Below are positions 44,038 to 53,520 of a stretch of DNA of 64,000 nt, in pieces; position 1 is the stretch's first letter, and every line of letters begins with the position of its first letter. The notes under the pieces are model-generated. The model saw nothing but the letters and a program-made list of their open reading frames with translations, made no database searches and was not told where the DNA came from. Origin of the DNA: Polychytrium aggregatum (lineage: Eukaryota > Chytridiomycota > Chytridiomycetes > Polychytriales); assembly GCF_025602895.1 (NCBI RefSeq), contig NW_026516210.1:868001-932000 (forward strand). The letters run 5' to 3'. Both the position numbers and the translations under genes were made by a program.

Positions 44038-47000
44038 GTCTGTTCGGCGATACGAACATCTTCCCCCTCTGACTCGTCACTATCGGACGATAAGCTTCTT
44101 CTTCCGGCCACCCTTGTCGTCATGAGTCTTTCTGGCCCGGTCTCCATCTCCCTTTCTGTCTTTATTGATGATGGATGCACCGCTCTTGCCCTCATTGATC
44201 CTGCCTTTGCGGATCTCCATAAACTCTCTCTTATCCCTCTTTCTACTCCCTACTCCGTTTCCCTTGCTGATGGTTCTTCGGCCGGTTTCATTCGTTTCCA
44301 AACCGTTCCTGTGACGTTGACCATTGGTTCCCACACCGAGTCGATTTCTTTTCTTGTGACTCGACTCTCCACCACTCCCATCACTCTTGGTCTTCCCTGG
44401 ATGCGCTTGCATAATCCAGTTGTCAATTGGAAGTCCCTCTCCCTTTCGTTCTCCGATCCCTCTTGCCTTGCTGATGGACACATCCTCGCGGATGTCTCTG
44501 CTTCCTCCTTGGACACTTCGTCCCCTTCCGGCTATTCGCCTCCCCCTTCGGGCACTTCGCCTTTGACTCCTCCCTCCGGTCCTTCCCTTACACCGGTTCC
44601 CTCCTTTGGCACTTCGCCTTCCCTTTCTTCCCGCCTTGACTCTGCTTCGCTTTCTGAAGAGCCAACGGCTTTATCTTCGCCCGACATTGAGCTCGTTAAT
44701 GCGGCGAGTCTTCTCCGTCTTGCACGGGAAGACAAGCTCGACATTTTCGCTGCCCAAATGGATATCCGTCCTCCTTCGCCGGAGACGTATCCTACGGTGT
44801 CGATAAGGTCCGTGCTCACGACGAAGGTGTATGCCGAGTCTGGCACCCCTGTTGACTCTCGAGGTGTCCCGCTCAAATACAATGAGTTTGGCGACGTTTT
44901 CAGCCTCAAGTCTGACCCTCCTTCTTCCTTGCCTCCTCACCGTCCGTATGACTTGTCTATTGAGTTTGTACGGACCGAGGATGGAAAGGAACCTCGTTTG
45001 CCAAAGCCGGGGAAAGTCTATCCTTTGTCCCCGGCCGAGGAATCTGCTCTTTCGGAGTATCTGACCAACGCCCTCGCACGTGGTTGGATCTCCAAATCCT
45101 CTTCTCCCGTTGGTGCTCCCTGCTTCTTCGTGAAGAAGCCCAATGGTGGTCTTCGCCTTTGCGTCGACTACCGGGGCCTCAATGCCATCACGAAGAAGAA
45201 CCGCTACCCTCTTCCCCTCTTCCAGGATCTTCTGGATAAACTTTCTTCTGCCCGCGTCTTCTCACACCTTGACCTTCCTGATGCTTACCACTTGGTTCGT
45301 GTCAAGAAGGGCGATGAGTGGAAGACTGCTTTTGTTTGCAAATCTGGCTCTTACGAGTACAATGTTATCCCCTTTGGTCTTTCGAATGCCCCCGCTGCTT
45401 TTCAGTTTTTTATGAACGACATCTTCTCGGACCTCCTTGGTGTCTGTGTTGTCATTTATCTTGACGACATCCTGATCTTCTCAAAAGATCCCCTGGAGCA
45501 TGAGGAGCATGTTAAGCTTGTTCTTTCTCGCCTTCGTGAACACTCTCTTAAGGTCAATCCGGCCAAGTGTTCTTTTGACCTTTCTGAAGTTGACTTTCTC
45601 GGCATGATCATTTCTGCCGATGGCATTAAAATGGACCCTGCCAAGGTCGAGGCCGTTTCCCTTTGGCCTGTTCCCTCTTCTGCTCGCGACATCCAAGTTT
45701 TTATTGGTTTCGCAAACTTTTACCGCCGCTTCGTCAAGGACTTTTCCGCACTTGCTCGTCCTTTGACTTCACTCACCACCAAATCCTCCACCTTCTCTTG
45801 GTCTCCCGAGGCCCAAGAGGCTTTTGATTCTCTTAAACGTTCATTCACTTCCGCACCTATTCTTCGTTACTTTGATTTCTCCAAACCCGCTGTCATCGAG
45901 CCCGATGCTTCTGACTTTGCTCTGGGTGCCGTCCTTTCCCAGTTTGACCCTGACGGCGCTCTTCACCCCGTTGCTTTTCACTCTCGGCAATTCCGTCCCG
46001 CCGAGGTGAATTATGACACCCACGACAAAGAGCTCCTTGCTATTGTCGATTCCTTTACTGCCTGGCGTCATTACTTGATGGCTGCCGACCCCGATCATCC
46101 CACTCTTGTTTTCTCTGATCACCAGAACCTCACCCGGTTCACTTCCGCTTCCCAACTTTCTCGCCGCCAGTTCCGGTGGGCCCAATTCCTTTCTGATTTT
46201 GCTTTTCGCATTTACCACCGCCCTGGTCGCCTCAACACCAAAGCCGATGCTCTCAGTCGCCGTTCTGACTTTGAGATAAAGCCTGGTGACTCCCTCCACT
46301 CCACCAACTTCCTTCAGCTGTTCGAGTCTATTTCTCTCGACAGCATCACCGTTATCGGCTCGAACCCCGATTTTCTTTCCGAGATTCGAGCTGCCACCCT
46401 TTCTTGTTCCCTTCTTTCTGACTTCAACGCCAAACGTCTTGATGGCGATTACTCCTTCCGTGACGGTCTCCTTTACTTTAAAGACCTGATCGTTGTCCCT
46501 TCCCCCGAGCTCCAGCTCAAAGTGTTTGAGCAACGTCACTGCTCCGCTGCCGCTGGTCACTTTGGTCTTGCCAAGACCGTTGAGCTCATCTCCCGGGACT
46601 TTCACTGGCCCCGGCTTCGTAAGTCTGTGCGTCGCTTCATTGCTAATTGTGAAGCGTGCCAGCGAGCCAAGCCGTCCCGTCACTCCCCTTATGGTTTACT
46701 TCACCCTCTCCCCGTTCCTTCCGAACGTTGGTGGGACCTGTCGATGGACTTCATCACGGATCTCCCACCTTCGAACGGCTTTGACTCCATCTTCGTGGTT
46801 AAGGACCGCCTGTCCAAACAAGCACACTTTGTGCCCACCACGAAGACGGTTACAGGCGAGCAAACCGCCGAACTCTTCCTCTCCCACATCTTCCGCTTGC
46901 ATGGTTGTCCCCGGTCTATTGTTTCGGACCGAGGAACTCAGTTTACTTCGGCCTTCTGGAGGCGCTTCAATGAGCTTCTGAAGACGAAGATTTCCCTTTC

Positions 47001-47814
47001 TTCTGCCTTCCACCCCGAGACCGACGGTTCGACCGAGGTTCTCAACCAGGTCATCGAGCAGTATTTGCGTATCCATTGCAATTACCTGCAAGACGACTGG
47101 ACCCTTCACCTTCCCCTTGCCGAGTTCACTTACAACAACTCGGAAAACACCTCCACTGGCATGACTCCCTTCTTTGCAGTCCATGGCCATCACCCCATTT
47201 TTGATCCCTCCATCATCCGTGATCCTTCTGTTGTGCCCTCTGCCGAAGAACGTGTCGACCGACTTCAGACCGTTCTCGAGGATCTCAAGGCCAACCTCCG
47301 GGTTGCCCAAGAGTCCTACACTTTGCAGGCCAACAAATCCCGTCTCCCCACTCCCGACATCTCCGTTGGCGACCTCGTTTTTCTTGATCGTCGCCACATC
47401 CGCACCCTTCGTCCCTCCAACAAGCTTGATCAGAAAAAGCTTGGCCCCTTTAAAGTTCTTCGCCGCATCAACCCCGTTGCCTTTGAACTTAAACTCCCTT
47501 CCACACTCAAAGTCCACCCCGTCTTTCATGTATCCCTCCTTGAACCCCGAACGAAGGACATTGTTCCCGAGTTCACCCAACCCGAACCTCCACCCATTCT
47601 TGTTGACTCCCAGGAAGAGTTTGAGGTCGAGACTGTTCTCGATTCTCGGCTCTTCCGTGGTCGCTTACAGTACTTGGTTCAGTGGAAGGGCTATTCCGAG
47701 ACTGACCGGTCTTGGGAGCCCGCTGCCAATGTTTCCCACGCCACTGATCTTGTTGCTGACTTCCACCTTCGCTATCCCTCAAAGCCGAAGGCGACGCCCG
47801 GAGTTCGTCGCTAA
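43993..47814 (+). CDS. pol: B4 pol polyprotein with chromodomain
   Basis: Intact pol (about 1,273 residues after the shift; open from 43939). A protease-like domain near the start has FIDDGCTALALID in place of the usual DSGA/DTGA, so the catalytic motif is DDG. Then the reverse transcriptase (YLDDILIF near 45457), RNase H (EPDASDFALGAVL, with P where T is usual), integrase finger (H...H...CEAC) and DDE core (LSMDF, VSDRGTQF, FHPETDGSTEV), and a chromodomain (EEFEVETVLDSR...YLVQWKGY). The stop is 12 bp before the 3' LTR. Confidence 0.93.
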   Translation, partial: GKCSQPSSTSQVSEVVCSAIRTSSPSDSSLSDDKLLLPATLVVMSLSGPVSISLSVFIDDGCTALALIDPAFADLHKLSLIPLSTPYSVSLADGSSAGFIRFQTVPVTLTIGSHTESISFLVTRLSTTPITLGLPWMRLHNPVVNWKSLSLSFSDPSCLADGHILADVSASSLDTSSPSGYSPPPSGTSPLTPPSGPSLTPVPSFGTSPSLSSRLDSASLSEEPTALSSPDIELVNAASLLRLAREDKLDIFAAQMDIRPPSPETYPTVSIRSVLTTKVYAESGTPVDSRGVPLKYNEFGDVFSLKSDPPSSLPPHRPYDLSIEFVRTEDGKEPRLPKPGKVYPLSPAEESALSEYLTNALARGWISKSSSPVGAPCFFVKKPNGGLRLCVDYRGLNAITKKNRYPLPLFQDLLDKLSSARVFSHLDLPDAYHLVRVKKGDEWKTAFVCKSGSYEYNVIPFGLSNAPAAFQFFMNDIFSDLLGVCVVIYLDDILIFSKDPLEHEEHVKLVLSRLREHSLKVNPAKCSFDLSEVDFLGMIISADGIKMDPAKVEAVSLWPVPSSARDIQVFIGFANFYRRFVKDFSALARPLTSLTTKSSTFSWSPEAQEAFDSLKRSFTSAPILRYFDFSKPAVIEPDASDFALGAVLSQFDPDGALHPVAFHSRQFRPAEVNYDTHDKELLAIVDSFTAWRHYLMAADPDHPTLVFSDHQNLTRFTSASQLSRRQFRWAQFLSDFAFRIYHRPGRLNTKADALSRRSDFEIKPGDSLHSTNFLQLFESISLDSITVIGSNPDFLSEIRAATLSCSLLSDFNAKRLDGDYSFRDGLLYFKDLIVVPSPELQLKVFEQRHCSAAAGHFGLAKTVELISRDFHWPRLRKSVRRFIANCEACQRAKPSRHSPYGLLHPLPVPSERWWDLSMDFITDLPPSNGFDSIFVVKDRLSKQAHFVPTTKTVTGEQTAELFLSHIFRLHGCPRSIVSDRGTQFTSAFWRRFNELLKTKISLSSAFHPETDGSTEVLNQVIEQYLRIHCNYLQDDWTLHLPLAEFTYNNSENTSTGMTPFFAVHGHHPIFDPSIIRDPSVVPSAEERVDRLQTVLEDLKANLRVAQESYTLQANKSRLPTPDISVGDLVFLDRRHIRTLRPSNKLDQKKLGPFKVLRRINPVAFELKLPSTLKVHPVFHVSLLEPRTKDIVPEFTQPEPPPILVDSQEEFEVETVLDSRLFRGRLQYLVQWKGYSETDRSWEPAANVSHATDLVADFHLRYPSKPKATPGVRR

Positions 47815-47826
47815 GGAAGGGGATGA

Positions 47827-48618
47827 TGTTAGGGATAGCTTCTGCTTGTTCTCCACTTTGACTGCACACTTGGCTGTTCTTTTGCCTTTCTGTTTGTTTG
47901 TGTGTAGCTTTGCAGTTCCCCTCCAATTTTCCGCCTTTTGCCTGCCATTTCCGCTCCTTCCGCACTTCCGTTTCCCCGCGCTGCTCCGCTTCCTTTGTCT
48001 TCTTCGCACGCGCCGGTTTGTTTGTGCACGCGCCTTGCTGCGATTGGTTGCAATTCGGCTGCCGGTCATGTGTCCCACCACCGGTGACTCATGACCTGCC
48101 TGACCGCCCCGATCTCTTGTTCATCTCGCATGCATTTGCCCCAACCTTATACTTGACCAATCCGCTTCTTGGACGTTGAGTCACATTGCTTCGCCTTTGC
48201 ACGTTTCTCCTGCCAGGTGCTTCGCTTTTGCTTGCGCCTCCCTCGCTTTGGTTCTCTGCCTGTCTCGGTGGTCCTTCTCGGCCCTCGTTCGTGCATCGCC
48301 CCCTTCGCCCTGCTCGATCGCCCACTTTTCCCTCCCTTGGCCGCCCTTCGCTGCCAAGTCCGGACTTGTCTATAAATAGCCTGACCCCCGCGATGTGTAG
48401 TCGAACCTCAGCGTTCAAAATAGGACTAAATAAAGTGCCTTCTACTTTATTCTCTGAGTGTTCCTCACGTCTCATTTCGAGACAAGTCTTATCTTGAACG
48501 GATCTTTGCTTCCCTCGCTCCCTCTCCGAGTCCACTTCGGACTTTACCCTTGCCTTTCCCTGAGCTCACTTCGAGCTCACTTCTTCTTTTGCCGTTGAGT
48601 CCCCTTCGGACTCTAACA
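47827..48618 (+). repeat. B4 3' LTR (792 bp)
   Basis: TG...CA ends, followed by cgacc (48619-48623). Confidence 0.93.
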
Positions 48619-50278
48619 CGACCTTGGCAAGGTCCATTTTGATGCCATCGGCAGAAATGATCATGCCGAGAAAATCAACTTCAGAAAGGTCAAAAGAACA
48701 CTTGGCCGGATTGACCTTAAGGGAGTGTTCACGAAGGCGAGAAAGAACAAGCTTAACATGCTCCTCATGCTCCTGGGGATCTTTTGAGAAGATCAGGATG
48801 TCGTCAAGATAAATGACAACACAGACACCAAGGAGGTCCGAGAAGATGTCGTTCATAAAAAACTGAAAAGCAGCGGGGGCATTCGAAAGACCAAAGGGGA
48901 TAACGTTGTACTCGTAAGAGTCAGATTTGCAAACAAAAGCAGTCTTCCACTCATCGCCCTTCTTGACACGAACCAAGTGGTAAGCATCCGGAAGGTCGAG
49001 GTGTGAGAAGACGCGGGCAGAAGAAAGTTTATCCAGAAGATCCTGGAAGAGGGGAAGAGGGTAGCGATTCTTCTTCGTGATGGCATTGAGGCCCCGGTAG
49101 TCGACGCAAAGGCGAAGACCACCATTGGGCTTCTTCACGAAGAAGCAGGGAGCACCAACGGGAGAAGAGGATTTGGAGATCCAACCACGTGCGAGGGCGT
49201 TGGTCAGATACTCCGAAAGAGCAGATTCCTCGGCCGGGGACAAAGGATAGACTTTCCCCGGCTTTGGCAAACGAGGTTCCTTTCCATCCTCGGTCCGTAC
49301 AAACTCAATAGACAAGTCATACGGACGGTGAGGAGGCAAGGAAGAAGGAGGGTCAGACTTGAGGCTGAAAACGTCGCCAAACTCATTGTATTTGAGTGGG
49401 ACACCTCGAGAGTCAACAGGGGTGCCAGACTCGGCATACACCTTCGTCGTGAGCACGGACCTTATCGACACCGTAGGATACGTCTCCGGCGAAGGAGGAC
49501 GGATATCCATTTGGGCAGCGAAAATGTCGAGCTTGTCTTCCCGTGCAAGACGGAGAAGACTCGCCGCATTAACGAGCTCAATGTCGGGCGAAGATAAAGC
49601 CGTTGGCTCTTCAGAAAGCGAAGCAGAGTCAAGGCGGGAAGAAAGGGAAGGCGAAGTGCCAAAGGAGGGAACCGGTGTAAGGGAAGGACCGGAGGGAGGA
49701 AGAGTCAAAGGCGAAGTGCCCGAAGGGGGAGGCGAAGTGCCAGAAGTGGACGAAGTGTCCAAGGAAGAAGCAGAGACATCCGCGAGGATGTGTCCATCAG
49801 CAAGGCAAGAGGGATCGGAGAATGAAAGGGAGAGGGACTTCCAATTGACAACTGGATTATGCAAGCGCATCCAGGGAAGACCAAGAGTGATGGGAGTGGT
49901 GGAGAGTCGAGTCACAAGAAAAGAAATCGACTCGGTGTGTGAACCAATGGTCAGAGTCACAGGAACGGTTTGGAAACGAATGAAACCGGCCGAAGAACCA
50001 TCAGCAAGGGAAACGGAGTAAGGAGTAGAGAGAGGGATAAGAGAGAGTTTATGGAGATCCGCAAAGGCAGGATCAATGAGGGCAAGAGCGGTGCATCCAT
50101 CATCAATAAAGACAGAAAGGGAGATGGAGACCGGGCCAGAAAGACTCATGACGATAAGAGTGGCCGGAAGAAGAAGCTTATCGTCCGATAATGACGAGTC
50201 AGAGGGGGAAGATGTTCGTATCGCCGAACAGACCACCTCGCTTACTTGCGAGGTGCTGCTCGGCTGTGGGCATTTCCC
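48619..50278 (-). pseudogene. pol: B2 pol, 5' half
   Basis: Protease and reverse transcriptase of B pol in one open frame from the frameshift site GGGAAAT (50272-50278) to the B4 insertion. YLDDILIF is intact. Cut after the RT connection. Confidence 0.87.
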
Positions 50279-51195
50279 GAGTTCCGTTTGACCAGAACCG
50301 GGCACTGCTGAACATCGCGACTGCCGGGACAAGACTTTTCCCCGCAGTACAAGCAGAGACCCTGCTCACGACGTCGCTTTTTCTCGACGTCGGAGAGCTT
50401 AGCAGGGCGGACCGAGACAGAGTCAAGGTCCATGGGAGTGGGTGCAGAAGAGGAGGAAGAAGAAACATGCGCGGGAGAATGGTGGTGATGGGGAGCAGAG
50501 CGAGAAGAAGGAGGGGGAGGTTGGGAACGGGAGGAGACCTTGAGACGATGAAGGGCATCGTCGTACTCGACCGCTGCCTTGATCAACTCAGGCAAGGAAG
50601 CGGGAGCGGGGCGGAGACCGATGAGGTGGAACTTGACTTCCGACTTCAGACCCTCCTTGAAGAAGTGCATCTTCGTGGGTTCATCGGTCTGGACTGGGGC
50701 GGCAAGCTGGACGAAGCGGGTGGCAAAGGCTTGGCAGGACTTAAGTTGAACCAAGCGCTTGAGGTCGTTCAAGGCCTTATCTTGCGAGGAGGCCGTGTCC
50801 TCACCGAAGGTCGACTTGAGGGCAACTTCGAAATCAGCGAAGGAGGCAGGGAAGCGGTTGGCCATGTAGAAGGCGGCCTCGTACCACTTGAAGGCTTCGC
50901 CACGGAGGAAGGAGGTTGCGTACAGGACCTTCTGGCGCTCAGGCGCGAAGAAGGCGGGATCGGCGAGGAAGACGAGGTGGCACTGGGCGAGGAATGCCGT
51001 CGTCTCGTCGCGGGAACCGAGGAACTCCTTGGGCTTGTTGACCTGGTAGACCTGGCGGGGAGCGGCGGCGGGAGCTTGCAGATCTTGGATTTGACGATGG
51101 AGAGCAGCGTTCTGGGTCATGAGGGCGTTCATACGCTCCTCCATGCGCGCCAGATACGCATTCAAATCTGCAGGGGGTGCAGCAGGCTCAGCCAT
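50242..51195 (-). CDS. gag: B2 gag
   Basis: 317-residue Gag, open, with the same features as B1 gag. Differences include A-P for A-R near 50695. Confidence 0.87.
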   Translation of the reverse strand: MAEPAAPPADLNAYLARMEERMNALMTQNAALHRQIQDLQAPAAAPRQVYQVNKPKEFLGSRDETTAFLAQCHLVFLADPAFFAPERQKVLYATSFLRGEAFKWYEAAFYMANRFPASFADFEVALKSTFGEDTASSQDKALNDLKRLVQLKSCQAFATRFVQLAAPVQTDEPTKMHFFKEGLKSEVKFHLIGLRPAPASLPELIKAAVEYDDALHRLKVSSRSQPPPPSSRSAPHHHHSPAHVSSSSSSAPTPMDLDSVSVRPAKLSDVEKKRRREQGLCLYCGEKSCPGSRDVQQCPVLVKRNSGNAHSRAAPRK

Positions 51196-51266
51196 CGGAT
51201 CGACGAGGGAAAGAGAGGCGAAAGAAGAAGAAAGGCCGGAAAGCCAAGAGGTAGCGTTCAAAATGA

Positions 51267-52058
51267 TGTTAGAGTCCGAGGGGGACTCAACGGCAAAAGA
51301 AGAAGGTGAGCTCGAAGTGGGCTCTGGGAAGGCAAGGGTAAAGTCCGAAGTGGACTCGGAGAGGGAGCGAGGGAAGCAAAGATCCGTTCAAGATAAGACT
51401 AGTCTCGAAATAAGACGTGAGGAACACTCAGAGAATAAAGTAGAGGGCACCTTATTTAGTCCTATTTTGAACGCTGAGGTTCGACTACACATCGCGGGGG
51501 TCAGGCTATTTATAGACAAGTCCGGACTTGGCAGCGAAGGGCGGCCAAGGGAGGGAAAAGTGGGCGATCGAGCAGGGCGAAGGGGGCGATGCACGAACGA
51601 GGGCCGAGAAGGACCACCGAGACAGGCAGAGAACCAAAGCGAGAGAGGCGCAAGCAAAAGCGAAGCACCTGGCAGGAGAAACGTGCAAAGGCGAAGCAAT
51701 GTGACTCAACGTCCAAGAAGCGGATTGGTCAAGTATAAGGTTGGGGCAAATGCATGCGAGATGAACAAGAGATCGGGGCGGTCAGGCAGGTCATGAGTCA
51801 CCGGTGGGGGGACACATGACCGGCAGCCGAATTGCAACCAATCGCAGCAAGGCGCGTGCACAAACAAACCGGCGCGTGCGAAGAAGACAAAGGAAGCGGA
51901 GCAGCGCGGGAAAACGGAAGTGCGGAATGGGCGGAAATGGCAGGCAAAAGGCGGAAAATCGGAGGGGAACTGCAAGGCTACACACAAACAAACAGAAAGG
52001 CAAAAGAACAGCCAAGTGTGCAGTCAAGGTGGAGAACAAGCAGGAGCTATCCCTAACA
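51267..52058 (-). repeat. B2 5' LTR (792 bp)
   Basis: B LTR with a few private changes (gggggactc, gtgggctct). Its right edge cuts ORF2 of N3. Confidence 0.9.
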
Positions 52059-53520
52059 ACTTGATGGCCTCTTGTACTTGTGCGGGGGTGATGTCTCCCA
52101 CGCCCACTCGACTGAATGCGACATGTTGCCTGGGCGCGACTACTCGGTCTTCTTGGACCCCATGTCGGCTTGAAATGTTTCCGAAGTGAGTTCTGTAGGT
52201 TTCCAAGCTTTCTGCGTCGTTCGGGAGTACTGAGCGGTTGAAGTAACCACTCTTGATCTTCTCACGCTTGCTGATTTCCTTCATGAGCTCGGTGTCAGGC
52301 TTGGTCGGAAGTGATTCGGCCCAGTTGTTGTAGAATTCTCGCTTGCGACGTTTGACAAGTTTGCGGAGGGTAATGTTCTGGAGATTGTACTCTGCCGCGC
52401 TTTCGACTTGTAGTCTCGAGCCGTGGGGCGCTCTGGAAGCGAGTAGGTACGCTGCGTTCCGGCGCCTCTTGATCTCGGTCATCTCTGGGGTCCAGAAGCC
52501 ATTCGGGGGGACGGCTCCGTACTTCTTGCGCTTCCCGATGACGATGTTGGCAATCGAGTTGATGTGGCCTTTGATGATCGACCATCCGTTTTCTATGAGG
52601 GTCTCGGCGTCGGGTGGTCCGAGTAGTCCTTCCCGCCGTGGGAATCGTTGTTCGAGTTGGGTGAGCTGCTCGATTACTACCGGGTGTACTTGCTCGAAGG
52701 CCTCGAGGTACTCTTCGTGGACCCGTGGGAATTCCAATTGCTTGGTGCGCCAGACATGTATCGTGGGCTGTCGGGGTTGCCTTTCGGCGTCCCACTCGAG
52801 CTCCATCGTTACTAGTCGGTGGTCCGAGTTGCAGGTGGTGTTTGTTTGTACTTTGACGGTCTTTTGCATCCGTCGGAGGGCAATCGATGCGAAGAATAAG
52901 TCGATTACTGACGTCCCTTCCACATCGCAGTAGTGTGTCCAGTGGTCCCCGCGAGGGTTGGACGAATCGACGAAGGTGAGTAGTCCCTCGGTGGCGGCCG
53001 AGAGGAGGGTTGGTCTTCGGTCGTTGAAACGAGAGTCCCTGGCCATTTGGCCGAGTCTGGTGTTGAAGTCACCCATGATCACAGATGGGATCGGGGTGCC
53101 TTGCTGGGTAGTCTGTCTCTTGATGATGGACAGGCCCTCCTTGACTTTCTCACGGAGTAGTGGTTTGAGGTAGAATGAACCGAAGGTGATTCCTCTGAAC
53201 TTGAACCAGATACTGGTGTGGTGCGGGCCTACATAGAAGTTGCTAAAGTCCTCCATGTTGGTTCTTCGTGGGTTCCGGATCAGGGCGATCCCACCGGTAC
53301 CTCGGCTGCGGCCGTTTGGGTCCGGCTCGCGTGTCTCGAAGACTATGAGGTTCTTGAGTGGTCCAATTGAGCTATGAGGTTTCAGCCATGTTTCTTGAAC
53401 TGTGATGAATTCCAGTTTCTGTTTGTCGAGTACTTCAATGATTTCGTGGTATGAGGTTTCAAGGCCGTTCACGTTGAGAGTCGCGAACCTGATTGTCGGT
53501 ACGTTGGGTACCTGATTCAT
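52059..53520 (-). CDS. N3 ORF2 N-terminal part: APE endonuclease
   Basis: About 487 residues of a LINE ORF2. The first 240 residues form an apurinic-type endonuclease: FATLNVNG at the start, an E in VQETWL, the GDFNTRLG motif, VIDLFF and the terminal SDHRLV. These residues bind the metal and nick the target for priming. A linker follows, and the frame ends in the B2 LTR before RT motifs. The ATG overlaps the ORF1 stop as ATGA at 53517-53520. Confidence 0.88.

Larger units (their letters stand above)
42210..48618 (+). mobile_element. B4: B element inserted in B2 in reverse orientation
   Basis: Full-length B element on the plus strand: 5' LTR 42210-43000, gag, pol, 3' LTR 47827-48618. The duplication cgacc lies at 42205-42209 and 48619-48623. 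Pol is one intact frame, but gag carries four extra single bases. B4 and B2 are inverted relative to each other, so long inverted repeats flank the site. Confidence 0.95.
32840..52058 (-). mobile_element. B2: B element carrying B3 and B4
   Basis: One B element spread over 19 kb. Its 3' LTR is 32840-33510 plus 39926-40044, split by B3. Pol C-terminal half is 40057-42209, split by B4 (42210-48618), and continues at 48619-50278; gag is 50242-51195; 5' LTR is 51267-52058. The outer flanks aacgc (32835-32839, in D) and acttg (52059-52063, in N3) do not match. Confidence 0.88.

Noticed and set aside
50191-51309. 372-codon plus-strand frame antisense to B2 gag
   Set aside because: Complement of gag, frame open by base composition; the same stretch is shorter or broken in other copies.
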